NCBI GenBank assembly: GCA_029866125.1
Contig: JARWZZ010000021.1
Coordinates: 1-64,000 of the forward strand
DNA: 64,000 bases
From: Limnobacter sp.
Lineage (GTDB): Bacteria > Pseudomonadota > Gammaproteobacteria > Burkholderiales > Burkholderiaceae_B
Direction of reading: 5' to 3'
The notes under the pieces were generated by a model. It had not been told where the DNA came from. It ran no database searches and worked only from the letters and a program-made list of their open reading frames with translations. Made by a program: the position numbers and the translations under genes. The number at the start of each line of letters is the position of its first letter. The stretch's first letter is position 1. Shown piece after piece: positions 36,873 through 44,666 of the stretch.

Positions 36873-37430
36873 ATGGCTTTTACCGACCTTATGCTCTACA
36901 AATCACCCCCACTTTTTATTCGACTCTTTTGGTTTTCAGCCCTATTGATGTTGACGGCCTGCACCGGCATACCCGACAAAGTGCAGCCCGTTCAAGGCTT
37001 TGATCTTCAAAGATACTTGGGCAAATGGTACGAAGTGGCGCGGCTTGACCACTCCTTCGAGCGAGGCCTAAGCCAAGTCAGCGCCGAATACAGCCTGCGT
37101 GAAGATGGCGGCGTTAAAGTGGTTAACCGAGGCTACAGCGAAGAGAAAAAAGAATGGAATGAAGCCATTGGCAAAGCTTTTTTTGTGGGGGCTGCTGACC
37201 AAGGCCACCTGAAAGTATCCTTTTTTGGCCCATTTTACGGCTCATATGTGGTGTTTGATTTGGACCAAGCGGGGTATCAATACGCCTTGATTTCAGGGCC
37301 TGACAAATCCTACTTGTGGATACTGGCCCGCACCCCGCAGCTGGACCCCGCAGTCACCAGTAGGCTGATCGCCAAAGCCAAGGCAGCAGGCTTTGATACA
37401 GACAAGCTGATTTTCCCTAAACATCTTTAA
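36873..37430 (+). CDS. lipocalin-family lipoprotein (Blc-like)
   Basis: 185 residues; ATG 36873, with a second possible start at 36891 (MLYKSPPLF). The lipoprotein signal ends in LLMLTAC, a lipobox with the lipidated Cys, so it is membrane-anchored. Lipocalin motif 1 is YLGKWYEVARLDHSFERGLSQ, then VKVVNRGYSEEKKEWNEAIGKA, FFGPFYGSYVVFDLD, YALISGPDKSYLWILARTP. Bacterial lipocalins bind lysophospholipids and are linked to envelope maintenance or stress. A strong AAAGGAG lies 20 bases before 36873 at poor spacing, followed by a 4-codon frame (ATG CTG GTT TTT TAA) in between. Confidence 0.92.
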   Translation: MAFTDLMLYKSPPLFIRLFWFSALLMLTACTGIPDKVQPVQGFDLQRYLGKWYEVARLDHSFERGLSQVSAEYSLREDGGVKVVNRGYSEEKKEWNEAIGKAFFVGAADQGHLKVSFFGPFYGSYVVFDLDQAGYQYALISGPDKSYLWILARTPQLDPAVTSRLIAKAKAAGFDTDKLIFPKHL

Positions 37431-37511
37431 ATACAATGAACTAAAGTCTCAACTTTGTTCCTTAAAAGGCACGAACGTTACAAGCCCCTGCGCGGGGTCA
37501 CAGGCTTTAGT

Positions 37512-38696
37512 ATGGTCAAACAAGTCAATAGTAATTCACCCAACAATCCAAGTGATATTCCCTCAAAGTACAAGGCCGTGCCCGATCATGTGGCCAATAA
37601 ATTGCATGCAGAAAGGCAGGCCTACCTCAACAGCGCGAACGATGGTAGCACCTCCCCCAGTTTGCTCAGGGTGGCCATCACTGCAATTGGCCGCCCCCTT
37701 TTAAATGCTTTGCGTTCAGCCCGTACCGTGGGTAACCACTCAATTTTAAAGGTGTGGGGGGCGCGCAGCGAAAAAGTGGTGCCCGTTACCTCGGCCCCAC
37801 ATTCGCGAACTCAATCCGCAATTCAGTCACCGATTCAGTCGGCAAGTCATTCACCGTGGGTATATCCAGGTTGCGATGCAACTTCCCCGTTAAGCAGTTT
37901 AACCATGTCCCCTACACCCTGCGATGGTATGGAAACGCCCGAGAAGTCCCCGGGCCGTCCCCCTTTGCACTCAACGGCTGGGTCGTATATGCGTTTTGAG
38001 TCTACTCTTGGCCCTCGAGCCCCCGGCGAAGAAAAATCAGGCTCGCCACCCATGGCAGTCCATTTCCCTCGACTGCAAAGGGAGGTAAGGTCACTGGCGG
38101 AGAGTTTGCATCAATCGAGCTGGTCCCCATCAAGTTCAAGTTCATCGTCTAGGAGTGCTAATTCCTCCGCACCTTCATCACCATTCGCGTTGCTAGAAGG
38201 ATACATTTCTTCCAGTAGCTCGGAAGTTTCAAGATCTGAATACAGCGGCTACGACAGCGGCTATGACGGCGGCTATGACAGCGGCTACAACAGCGGCTAC
38301 AACAGCGGCGATGAGGCATGGGTATACACAGCTCCTCGTTCTAGAGATTTCAATTTCCCTCGCGGTTCATTGATTGGTTCCCCGGTGTCGTCGGAATACC
38401 AATCCTCCGTTGGCACACCGCCACGTGAGCGGGCGCGGTTACAAGTTGCTGTAGAAGCCAGGCAGCAAAGATCACCCCCTACGTTGGCCCCAGATTCACC
38501 CCCTGATACACCACCTCCGGGGCTACCGAGGCTTGAGCGACACGACCCTCAACCTTGGTGGGAAAGTCTCGATCTAGTGCAAGAACCTGAAGACATGGAC
38601 ACTGGCTGTTACTGCGGCTTGGGCCTACTGGTCTCGCGTTTGGTATGGGGCGATCTTCCCTTCGCGAATTCTCCCGTGGCGCATCCTGCTGAGTAA
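37512..38696 (+). CDS. unrecognised Ser/Pro-rich protein with YDSG repeats (394 aa)
   Basis: The start at ATG 37512 (MVKQVNSNSPNNPSDIPSKY); an upstream TTG at 37455 is less likely. There is no signal peptide or membrane segment. Long Ser/Pro/Thr-rich disordered regions occur, with a poly-Ser stretch (SSWSPSSSSSSSRSANSS) at about 220-240. Five or six Gly-Tyr-Asp/Asn-Ser-Gly repeats follow at about 245-266, encoded by 12-bp units at about 38241-38310. The C-terminus holds PP-rich segments and a short hydrophobic end with two Cys (CYCGLGLLVSRLVW). Codon use looks ordinary. The composition resembles secreted effectors or surface proteins, but no domain supports that. It may be co-transcribed with the membrane protein at 38800. 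Confidence 0.55.
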   Translation: MVKQVNSNSPNNPSDIPSKYKAVPDHVANKLHAERQAYLNSANDGSTSPSLLRVAITAIGRPLLNALRSARTVGNHSILKVWGARSEKVVPVTSAPHSRTQSAIQSPIQSASHSPWVYPGCDATSPLSSLTMSPTPCDGMETPEKSPGRPPLHSTAGSYMRFESTLGPRAPGEEKSGSPPMAVHFPRLQREVRSLAESLHQSSWSPSSSSSSSRSANSSAPSSPFALLEGYISSSSSEVSRSEYSGYDSGYDGGYDSGYNSGYNSGDEAWVYTAPRSRDFNFPRGSLIGSPVSSEYQSSVGTPPRERARLQVAVEARQQRSPPTLAPDSPPDTPPPGLPRLERHDPQPWWESLDLVQEPEDMDTGCYCGLGLLVSRLVWGDLPFANSPVAHPAE

Positions 38697-38743
38697 TTTG
38701 GAGTAGCAGAAGCAATTTAAATAGGTCAAAAAACGAACTTTCC

Positions 38744-38785
38744 GAGTTAACTCCTTACTTAGTCTTTTCACCTTGAATAAGTAAG
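38744..38785. promoter_or_regulatory. two palindromes before the 38800 gene
   Basis: GAGTTAACTC (38744-38753) is a perfect 10-base palindrome. Next to it CTTACTTA (38754-38761) pairs with TAAGTAAG (38778-38785) over 16 bases. They sit 15-56 bases before the ATG at 38800, where an operator or a 5' RNA hairpin would lie. GAGGG (38789-38793) is the likely SD of that gene. Confidence 0.45.
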
Positions 38786-38799
38786 TTGAGGGTAAGTTT

Positions 38800-39384
38800 A
38801 TGATCAATTCAAATGCTGGGGCATCTCATGCGCTCAGTACAATTCCCGCCCATGCCGATCTAGAAGCGGCACAGGAAAGCACAAGCGCAGCAAACAGTAG
38901 TCAGTCTGGCCCGCGCCAAGACGCAAATTTTAAAAGCAGCGTCAGCCGGTGCGTTAGGGCAGTGGCAATCATTGCTTTGGCAATCAGTGGCGGGCAAACA
39001 GCCCATGAAATCGCTCGGAGGGAAGATCCTCAATTGGCCCGTGGGCTAGAAACCACGCCCACATGCCCTAAAGGCCAGTACTACGCCACACGCGGGCATT
39101 TGCAACATGTGAAGAACCAAATGCGGGCCGCAGTGATTGGCTTGTCAGTCGGTGGGACTGCACTGTTTGCTTTGTCTGCGACCGCGCATTTACAAGGCGA
39201 CCTCGGTATATTCATCTCGTTTTTCAGCGGCGTCGCATCCGTTTGTACCTTTTCTGTTGCCCTCCCAATGACCGAAGTTGGGCGCAGGTACCACGGTAAA
39301 CTCATCAAAAAACTGGGCGATGCCGATGGTGCATGCGTCCAATCTTGGACTCGCTACTACAAAGAAAAAACAAGGAGTGGCTGA
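38800..39384 (+). CDS. unrecognised membrane protein with Ser/Ala/Asn-rich leader (194 aa)
   Basis: Residues 1-45 are a polar Ser/Ala/Gln/Asn-rich leader with no charge pattern of a Sec signal. Hydrophobic segments lie at about 51-65, 109-130 and 133-157, the last two forming a hairpin (VIGLSVGGTALFALSATAHL, IFISFFSGVASVCTFSVALP). The C-terminus is basic (KLIKKLGD...RYYKEKTRSG). A polar leader plus a two-segment membrane hairpin is the plan of several translocated membrane effectors, but it also fits an ordinary inner-membrane protein. No family recognised. SD GAGGG is at good spacing. Confidence 0.6.
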   Translation: MINSNAGASHALSTIPAHADLEAAQESTSAANSSQSGPRQDANFKSSVSRCVRAVAIIALAISGGQTAHEIARREDPQLARGLETTPTCPKGQYYATRGHLQHVKNQMRAAVIGLSVGGTALFALSATAHLQGDLGIFISFFSGVASVCTFSVALPMTEVGRRYHGKLIKKLGDADGACVQSWTRYYKEKTRSG

Positions 39385-39400
39385 TTACTCTAAGGGGTTT

Positions 39401-39426
39401 TGTAAGGCCGCGCTGTTGGCCTTACA
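39401..39426. terminator. hairpin between convergent genes
   Basis: TGTAAGGCC (39401-39409) pairs perfectly with GGCCTTACA (39418-39426) over an 8-base loop, in the gap between genes that end at 39384 (plus) and 39451 (minus). TTTT precedes it on the plus strand, but no T-run follows on either strand. Terminator by position. Confidence 0.55.
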
Positions 39427-39450
39427 TCCCAGGGGTATCTGGCTTGTTCG

Positions 39451-39945
39451 CTATTCATAAACAGTGACTTTTTTAAATTCTGGGTTTTCCAACCCTTTGA
39501 TTTTTACCGTCAGCTTGGCGTGCAATTTTTGCCACCATGAAGGAGGAAGGGGAATTTGGTCAAAGTACGGGAAAAAGTATCCAGTACATGGGTCTTTGCC
39601 TCTCTTACCACATTTCCAAGATCCGCCGGAGGCATCAGAAACCCAACGATTAGGGGGGTGATAAAACGCGAGCATTTCACCGGTTGACGCGTCTGCGATG
39701 GTAAAGAGTATGTCGTTTTCGTAATTCCCAAACCCCAGTGCAAATGATATCCAAAGGTTTTTAAAATCGTCGTTTAACGATATGTCAATTGCTTTGTATT
39801 TGCCATCGGGAGACAAGCTGACGTAGGCACTGCTCGCTTTGTAATTTGGAACTCTAAAGATATCGAATGCGACTTTGAGGGGTAAAAAAAGGATCAGTGC
39901 GATAAGGCCTTTCGCCCATAGTTTTTGCAACCGCATGTTATTCAT
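39451..39945 (-). CDS. membrane-anchored small protein, tandem paralogue B (immunity-like)
   Basis: 164 residues. One membrane segment at about 14-30 (GLIALILFLPLKVAFDIFRV) is followed by a globular domain of about 130 residues predicted to face the periplasm. It contains YVSLSPDGKYKAIDISLNDD, WISFALGFGNYENDILFTIA, DASTGEMLAFYHPPN and CGKRGKDPCTGYFFPYF. It is a close copy of the next gene upstream (39938-40441): most of the domain and all of the last 23 residues (from HAKLTV to the C-terminus) are the same. The two overlap by 8 bases. Tandem paralogues after a toxin-like gene often are immunity genes. Function inferred from context only. Confidence 0.72.
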   Translation of the reverse strand: MNNMRLQKLWAKGLIALILFLPLKVAFDIFRVPNYKASSAYVSLSPDGKYKAIDISLNDDFKNLWISFALGFGNYENDILFTIADASTGEMLAFYHPPNRWVSDASGGSWKCGKRGKDPCTGYFFPYFDQIPLPPSWWQKLHAKLTVKIKGLENPEFKKVTVYE

Positions 39946-40441
39946 AAACGGTAACTTTCTTAAATTCTGGGTTTTCCAATCCTTTGATTTTTACTGTCAG
40001 CTTTGCATGAGTTCGTTGCCACCACGTTAGTGGTAAGGGAATTTCGTAAAAGTACGGGAATCTATAACTTATACAGGTTTTCTTTCCCTCTCCTTCACAA
40101 GTCCAGTGCCCACCTGCACCACTTGAGCGCCAATCGTTCGGCGGGTGATAAAACGCGAGCATTTCACCGGTTGAAGCGTCTGCGATGGCAAAGAGTATGT
40201 CGTTTTCATAGTCCCCAAACCCCAGTGCAAATGAGATCCAAAAATCATCAAAATCATCGTTTAAAACCATTACTATGGACTTGTATTTTCCATCGGGTGA
40301 AAAACTGACATAAGCGTTACTCGCCTTATAATTTGAAATCTTGAAGACATCAAATGCGGCTTTCAAAGGTAAAAAAAGGACTAGTGCAATCAGTAGCCTT
40401 ATCTTCCAAATCTGGGTCTTTTGTTTAATTTGCCGTTTCAC
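39938..40441 (-). CDS. membrane-anchored small protein, tandem paralogue A (immunity-like)
   Basis: 167 residues with the same plan as paralogue B: basic N-terminus, membrane segment at about 13-31 (LLIALVLFLPLKAAFDVFKI), then a periplasmic domain with SFSPDGKYKSIVMVLNDDFD, WISFALGFGDYENDILFAIA, STGEMLAFYHPPNDW and a pair of Cys (TCEGEGKKTC). It overlaps the DUF6402-like gene by four bases (ATGA, 40438-40441), so it is translated right after it. The close DNA similarity to paralogue B points to a recent duplication. If the upstream protein is a toxin acting on the envelope, this would be its natural antidote. Confidence 0.72.
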   Translation of the reverse strand: MKRQIKQKTQIWKIRLLIALVLFLPLKAAFDVFKISNYKASNAYVSFSPDGKYKSIVMVLNDDFDDFWISFALGFGDYENDILFAIADASTGEMLAFYHPPNDWRSSGAGGHWTCEGEGKKTCISYRFPYFYEIPLPLTWWQRTHAKLTVKIKGLENPEFKKVTVYE

Positions 40442-41400
40442 ATTGTCACCTCAACCCCAATTTGCAAGGCTTGCGTCCTTACGTCCGAGAAAAGCAGTAA
40501 ATCTCCACCTACGCCAAAGTTGTCCCTAAACTCGCGGAATGAACTGTTGTTCAGGGGTTGTACGATTCCCAATTCAGGGCTCCAACCCGGCAGCTTCCAC
40601 TCAATTTGACGTATGTTGGCTAAACCGGCCCCCATGGAAATACCCATTCCCTCTTTTGACCAATGCCCCAAATATTGAACTCCATGGAAATCGAATGTGT
40701 CCCTAACATAGAGTCCGATTTCACTCACATTCACGAAGTATTTTTTGTCAGTTTGTTTGAATATCTTGGCTTTGGTTACCGCTGCATACACAGCGAAGTT
40801 GCCTAGGGAGCCATACAGGTCATCCACAACTTGGGTTTTATAACCCACCTTTGCAAACTGAAATTGCCAATCCGAATGCAGTTCAACAGGGTTTAAGCCA
40901 CGTTGTAAGTTGAATGGGAAGTTTTGAGGCTTAAAGGGGATTCGCGCGAAGTACTCTGTAACTCGGTCTCTTAGTTCATTCCGGGCATTTGTCGTATTCA
41001 AGGTAGCTAGAACCGTTTGTACTCCTTCTTCCACTTGCTGAAAGCGCCTCAGCCACTCCCAATTGATTAGGGTGGTATCAAGGTATTGCTTTGGAAAGTC
41101 TCTGGCTTTTGTAGCTCCACTTTTCTCATCATCCGTCATCGCCCTCGCTGGCAAACTCAACCAAAGCTCCATCACTTCCGCTGATTTGGGCCACCTCAAG
41201 CCAAATCGCATCACGCTGGGTAAATCCCTAATTGTGAATTGCCCGTTGTGGCCCAGTAGGCTAGGGTATTTAAAGTATCCATTCCGCGTGTACTCAGGGG
41301 TATCGCGGGTTTGTTTGTAGGCTGTGGACGGAAAGCCGAATGCCCAAGTTCTAACTCGGTCAAGTTCTAAGCCGGGAGGGGAGTGTGGACTGTGACTCAA
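40438..41400 (-). CDS. DUF6402-like protein, possible toxin/effector (320 aa)
   Basis: No signal peptide and no catalytic motif I can name. The C-terminal half matches my memory of DUF6402: DWQFQFAKVGYKTQ, VVDDLYGSLGNFAVYAAVTK, VSEIGLYVRDTFDFHGVQYL, GHWSKEGMGIS. In other proteobacteria DUF6402 genes lie near type VI secretion adaptors and PAAR genes, which suggests secreted effectors; none of those genes is present here. The first residues (SHSPHSPPGLELD) are Ser/His/Pro-rich. It is the first gene of a tightly overlapping minus-strand operon with two immunity-like paralogues. The stretch appears more AT-rich than the flanking housekeeping genes. Confidence 0.6.
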   Translation of the reverse strand: MSHSPHSPPGLELDRVRTWAFGFPSTAYKQTRDTPEYTRNGYFKYPSLLGHNGQFTIRDLPSVMRFGLRWPKSAEVMELWLSLPARAMTDDEKSGATKARDFPKQYLDTTLINWEWLRRFQQVEEGVQTVLATLNTTNARNELRDRVTEYFARIPFKPQNFPFNLQRGLNPVELHSDWQFQFAKVGYKTQVVDDLYGSLGNFAVYAAVTKAKIFKQTDKKYFVNVSEIGLYVRDTFDFHGVQYLGHWSKEGMGISMGAGLANIRQIEWKLPGWSPELGIVQPLNNSSFREFRDNFGVGGDLLLFSDVRTQALQIGVEVTM

Positions 41401-41643
41401 TTGGGGCTGCGCGGTTGCAAGTAAACCAGCATCCTAGGTGAGTTGCCTCATCCATGCAAAGCGCCTACCTCGGTTGTGGTAGTGCTTAACCCCGCTATCC
41501 ACCTCACCCCAACGGTTTACGTAAAACTACGCTGTGAACTTACAGGCTCAAAAGTCAACTTAGTTTTTTATACCTTTTTTGCTTGTTTTCTTGTTTGCTT
41601 TATCTCGCCCTCGTTTCGGCCCTACCACTTTTACGGTTTTATT

Positions 41644-44574
41644 ATGTACGCCTCAAGCTCCGCCATATCAGCAGCCTTCCAATCCACAGCCTCAGCATCC
41701 ACAGGCAGGCCAGCCGATAGTGCCAGCCCACAACCTACAATAAACACTGCAGCAAGCTCAATCGCTGAGCCCACAGTGCGCGGTAATCCGCAGGTGGTTG
41801 CGCCATCCACCCCGCAAAATCTTCAGCCAAACAACCCCGAAAATCCTGAGCTGGTGGCATATCAAATTCAGGTGCTTAACTTTTATAAAGCTGCGGTGGT
41901 AGACCCCTTGTGTACATTTGCAGAGCAACGCCAGCAAATTCCCGAGTTGTTGTGCAGGCAACTGGAAACTATGGTTCAAGAGTTCGATAAGGTTCGCAAA
42001 AGCTTAAATACTAAGCTGGGTAGAACCACAGCAGAATCTGGGGCGGTAGATGCCTTGAACATCAGCCGCCGCATGTCCATGGTTGAAAAATTGAAAGCCG
42101 TAGAGCGTGTATCAGATCACCTAAGTACACTGGACTCGCAATTGGTCAACGCCCAAAAAGTGGGTAGGTTTACCAAGAACCCCGTACAAAAGGCAAAAGC
42201 TTATCTGAACGATCTAGAGGTTGTTCGAGACAAAATTACCCGGAATTTGGAGTCACAGTTGGACTTAGTCGAGGCAGATGAGGCTTCTCACCAAGCCCTG
42301 CAAGGCATTCGCAACCAAGCGTTGGTTGCCCATATTCATAGCTTGCCATTAATGGATTACTTAACCAGTGACACACCAGTTGACCCAGCGGCATTCCACG
42401 AATTTAAAAAAGATTATATCGAACTGGTCCGAAAAACCATCGGCGATGCTCAATCCAGTACCACCTTGAAAGGGTTGAAAAACTATATCAATCTAGGCCT
42501 AGCCCCTTTGGTGGGTGACGAGCTGGCCGCCCAAATACAGCCACTTAACGCATCCCTTGCTCAGGTCAGGCGCATGCATGACATCACGTTCAAGCTGGCT
42601 GAACTGGTATACAAAACGCTGTCTGACCAGCAAATGGCTCAAATACTCAATGAATTGGAAGATGAGCTAATTTTGAACACCCACCGCAGCCCGCAATTGC
42701 AGGAGATACTTACCAAGCATCCCATTCGCTTGGTTAAAGTCATGGCAGCGCGGGGGGTAGAGCAAAGTCAAAGTCAATCTGAGGTTACATCGGGAATAGC
42801 AACCCCTCTCAATTCCGAACTTGCAGAACGCTACCCCAAAATAACCGTGTCCCCTAAACTGATCAAAACTGAAATTCACAGGGAATCCGCGTTTAAAGCA
42901 GCTGAGCTAGGCAGCTTAGATACCCTTCACATGCTACTTGCCGAAGGTGTCAACCCCTTGGTGCGTAATGAGCAAGGCGACAGCCTTTTACACATCGCAT
43001 TGCGCAAAGGGCATATTGAATTGGCCACATTCCTTATTCAAGTTCAAGGAGTGCCTGCTGACTTAAAAGGTGCAGGTGACCTGTCTGTGCTTGAGCAGGC
43101 CATACAAAATGACGAGCCGCTGGTGATTGCAGGCTTGCTAGATGCTGCAGGGCAAGGTCAAATGTCAGGTAAAAATTCGACTCCCGCCATGCTAACAAAA
43201 GCCAATGCCCTTGGCCAAACCCCGTTGCAACAGGCTGTTCAACACAACGCCGTTCGCGTACTTGAAGATTGGACCAATAACTTCAGCTTTAAGCTTGACG
43301 ACTTGCAGGTACAAAACCAACCCGTGCTGGATGATGTGGCTAAAAATGGCAGCCCAGAAATGCTGGCCAGTGTGGTGCCCTTGTTGTTGCCTGATGCACC
43401 CGGCAATGCCACCAAAGCAAAGGTTTTTGCTTTAGCCCGCGAGTGTGTAGAAATGGGTAAGCCGGAAGCTGGCAGCTACCTTGTGAAAGCCTTTGGGGTG
43501 GATGTGGATAAGCCAGACCAACATGGTCTCACCTTATTCCACAAGGCCGCAATCGCAAACAATTTACAAGAAATGAGAGTGCTGAAAGCCTTGGGCGCAA
43601 ACCTACAAGCCAGAGACGATCAAAACAACAGCGCTTTCCATTTGGCTGCCATGTCGGCCAATTCTAAAACTTTAAAGGCCCTTTACAACGAATTTGGTTT
43701 TACAAACCTACATGACGCGGGCGCTGACGGTAAGTCTGCATTAACTCAAGTTGCCGGTAGTGCTGAAAATTCAAATCTTCAAACTTTGCTTGACTTCATA
43801 TCGGCCCAATTTATCAAGACCAATCATTTGCAGGATGTAACACAGCCCACCCTCAGTAATTTGTTGAAGTTTTTGCTCGAAGGTGAAAAGCTTTCACTGC
43901 TTGACAGCCTGCTAGCCTCGTTGGGTCAATATGCGGCGATACACAAGTTGATGCGTCCCACCCTATTAGAATCATTGAACAATGTAGTAAAAAACGGCAG
44001 CCAAGAAATGGCGGCTAGAGTAGCCCAGTTACTTTTATCCCCGCCAACTGCCAACCCCAACCAAGAAAATGTTTTTGCCTTAGCCCGAGAATGTGTAAGT
44101 TTGGGAAAACCAGAAACAGGTAAATACCTTGTACAAGCCTTTGGGGTGGATGTGGAAAAGCCAGAGAGTAGTCTTGGATGGACCTTATTTCACCATGCTG
44201 CAATCACTAATAATGTACAAGGAATGAGAATACTGAAAGCCTTGGGTGCAAATATTCATGCAGCTGACAATCAAAAGAGTAACGCCTTTCATTTGGCTGC
44301 ATCTTGGGCCAACCCCCAAACCCTTCAGGTGTTAAACAGCGAGTTTGGGTTTACGGACTTGGAGGCAAAGGGGCTCGGGGGCCGAACTGCATTTTTAGGG
44401 GCTGCGGGTTGGCATAATCTTCCCAACCTGCGCGCACTAAGGGGAATGGGTGCAGACATCCATGCAAAAGATAACCTTGGAGAAACTGCCCTTGATCTTG
44501 CCATGTGGTCATATGACCGCTACCCCGAGGTCATTGCATACCTCCAATCCCTCGGCATTAAAAGTGGGCGGTAA
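41644..44574 (+). CDS. large ankyrin-repeat protein with internal duplication (976 aa)
   Basis: The ATG at 41644 (MYASSSAISAAFQSTASA) is chosen; the frame is open to a TTG at 41443, but that region reads as promoter-like. A Ser/Thr/Ala/Pro-rich leader (about 1-80) lacks a Sec signal. A helical region (about 80-400) with no known domain follows. Ankyrin units come next: ESAFKAAELGSLDTLHMLLAEGVNPL, GDSLLHIALRKGHIELATFL, then two copies of a block of about 190 residues (first copy near 555-700, second near 775-920) beginning KNGSPEMLA/KNGSQEMAA and continuing VFALARECV, GVDVDKP/GVDVEKP, LFHKAAI/LFHHAAI, ALGANLQA/ALGANIHA. It ends with typical ankyrins (GADIHAKDNLGETALDLAMW). Bacterial ankyrin giants are often host- or competitor-directed, though this is unproven here. 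Confidence 0.8.
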   Translation: MYASSSAISAAFQSTASASTGRPADSASPQPTINTAASSIAEPTVRGNPQVVAPSTPQNLQPNNPENPELVAYQIQVLNFYKAAVVDPLCTFAEQRQQIPELLCRQLETMVQEFDKVRKSLNTKLGRTTAESGAVDALNISRRMSMVEKLKAVERVSDHLSTLDSQLVNAQKVGRFTKNPVQKAKAYLNDLEVVRDKITRNLESQLDLVEADEASHQALQGIRNQALVAHIHSLPLMDYLTSDTPVDPAAFHEFKKDYIELVRKTIGDAQSSTTLKGLKNYINLGLAPLVGDELAAQIQPLNASLAQVRRMHDITFKLAELVYKTLSDQQMAQILNELEDELILNTHRSPQLQEILTKHPIRLVKVMAARGVEQSQSQSEVTSGIATPLNSELAERYPKITVSPKLIKTEIHRESAFKAAELGSLDTLHMLLAEGVNPLVRNEQGDSLLHIALRKGHIELATFLIQVQGVPADLKGAGDLSVLEQAIQNDEPLVIAGLLDAAGQGQMSGKNSTPAMLTKANALGQTPLQQAVQHNAVRVLEDWTNNFSFKLDDLQVQNQPVLDDVAKNGSPEMLASVVPLLLPDAPGNATKAKVFALARECVEMGKPEAGSYLVKAFGVDVDKPDQHGLTLFHKAAIANNLQEMRVLKALGANLQARDDQNNSAFHLAAMSANSKTLKALYNEFGFTNLHDAGADGKSALTQVAGSAENSNLQTLLDFISAQFIKTNHLQDVTQPTLSNLLKFLLEGEKLSLLDSLLASLGQYAAIHKLMRPTLLESLNNVVKNGSQEMAARVAQLLLSPPTANPNQENVFALARECVSLGKPETGKYLVQAFGVDVEKPESSLGWTLFHHAAITNNVQGMRILKALGANIHAADNQKSNAFHLAASWANPQTLQVLNSEFGFTDLEAKGLGGRTAFLGAAGWHNLPNLRALRGMGADIHAKDNLGETALDLAMWSYDRYPEVIAYLQSLGIKSGR

Positions 44575-44666
44575 TTCCTGGTAACAACCCACCCGCCCCC
44601 TTCAGCCACTCCAACCCTGCCTTATAATCAAACGGTAACCCCACCGTTTCATTCAAAGGCAGTTTC

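Noticed and set aside
41443..41643. N-terminal extension of the ankyrin protein from TTG 41443
   Set aside because: It includes a hydrophobic stretch in promoter-like AT-rich DNA; ATG 41644 begins a Ser/Ala-rich leader like its neighbours. A 5'-end map could overturn this.
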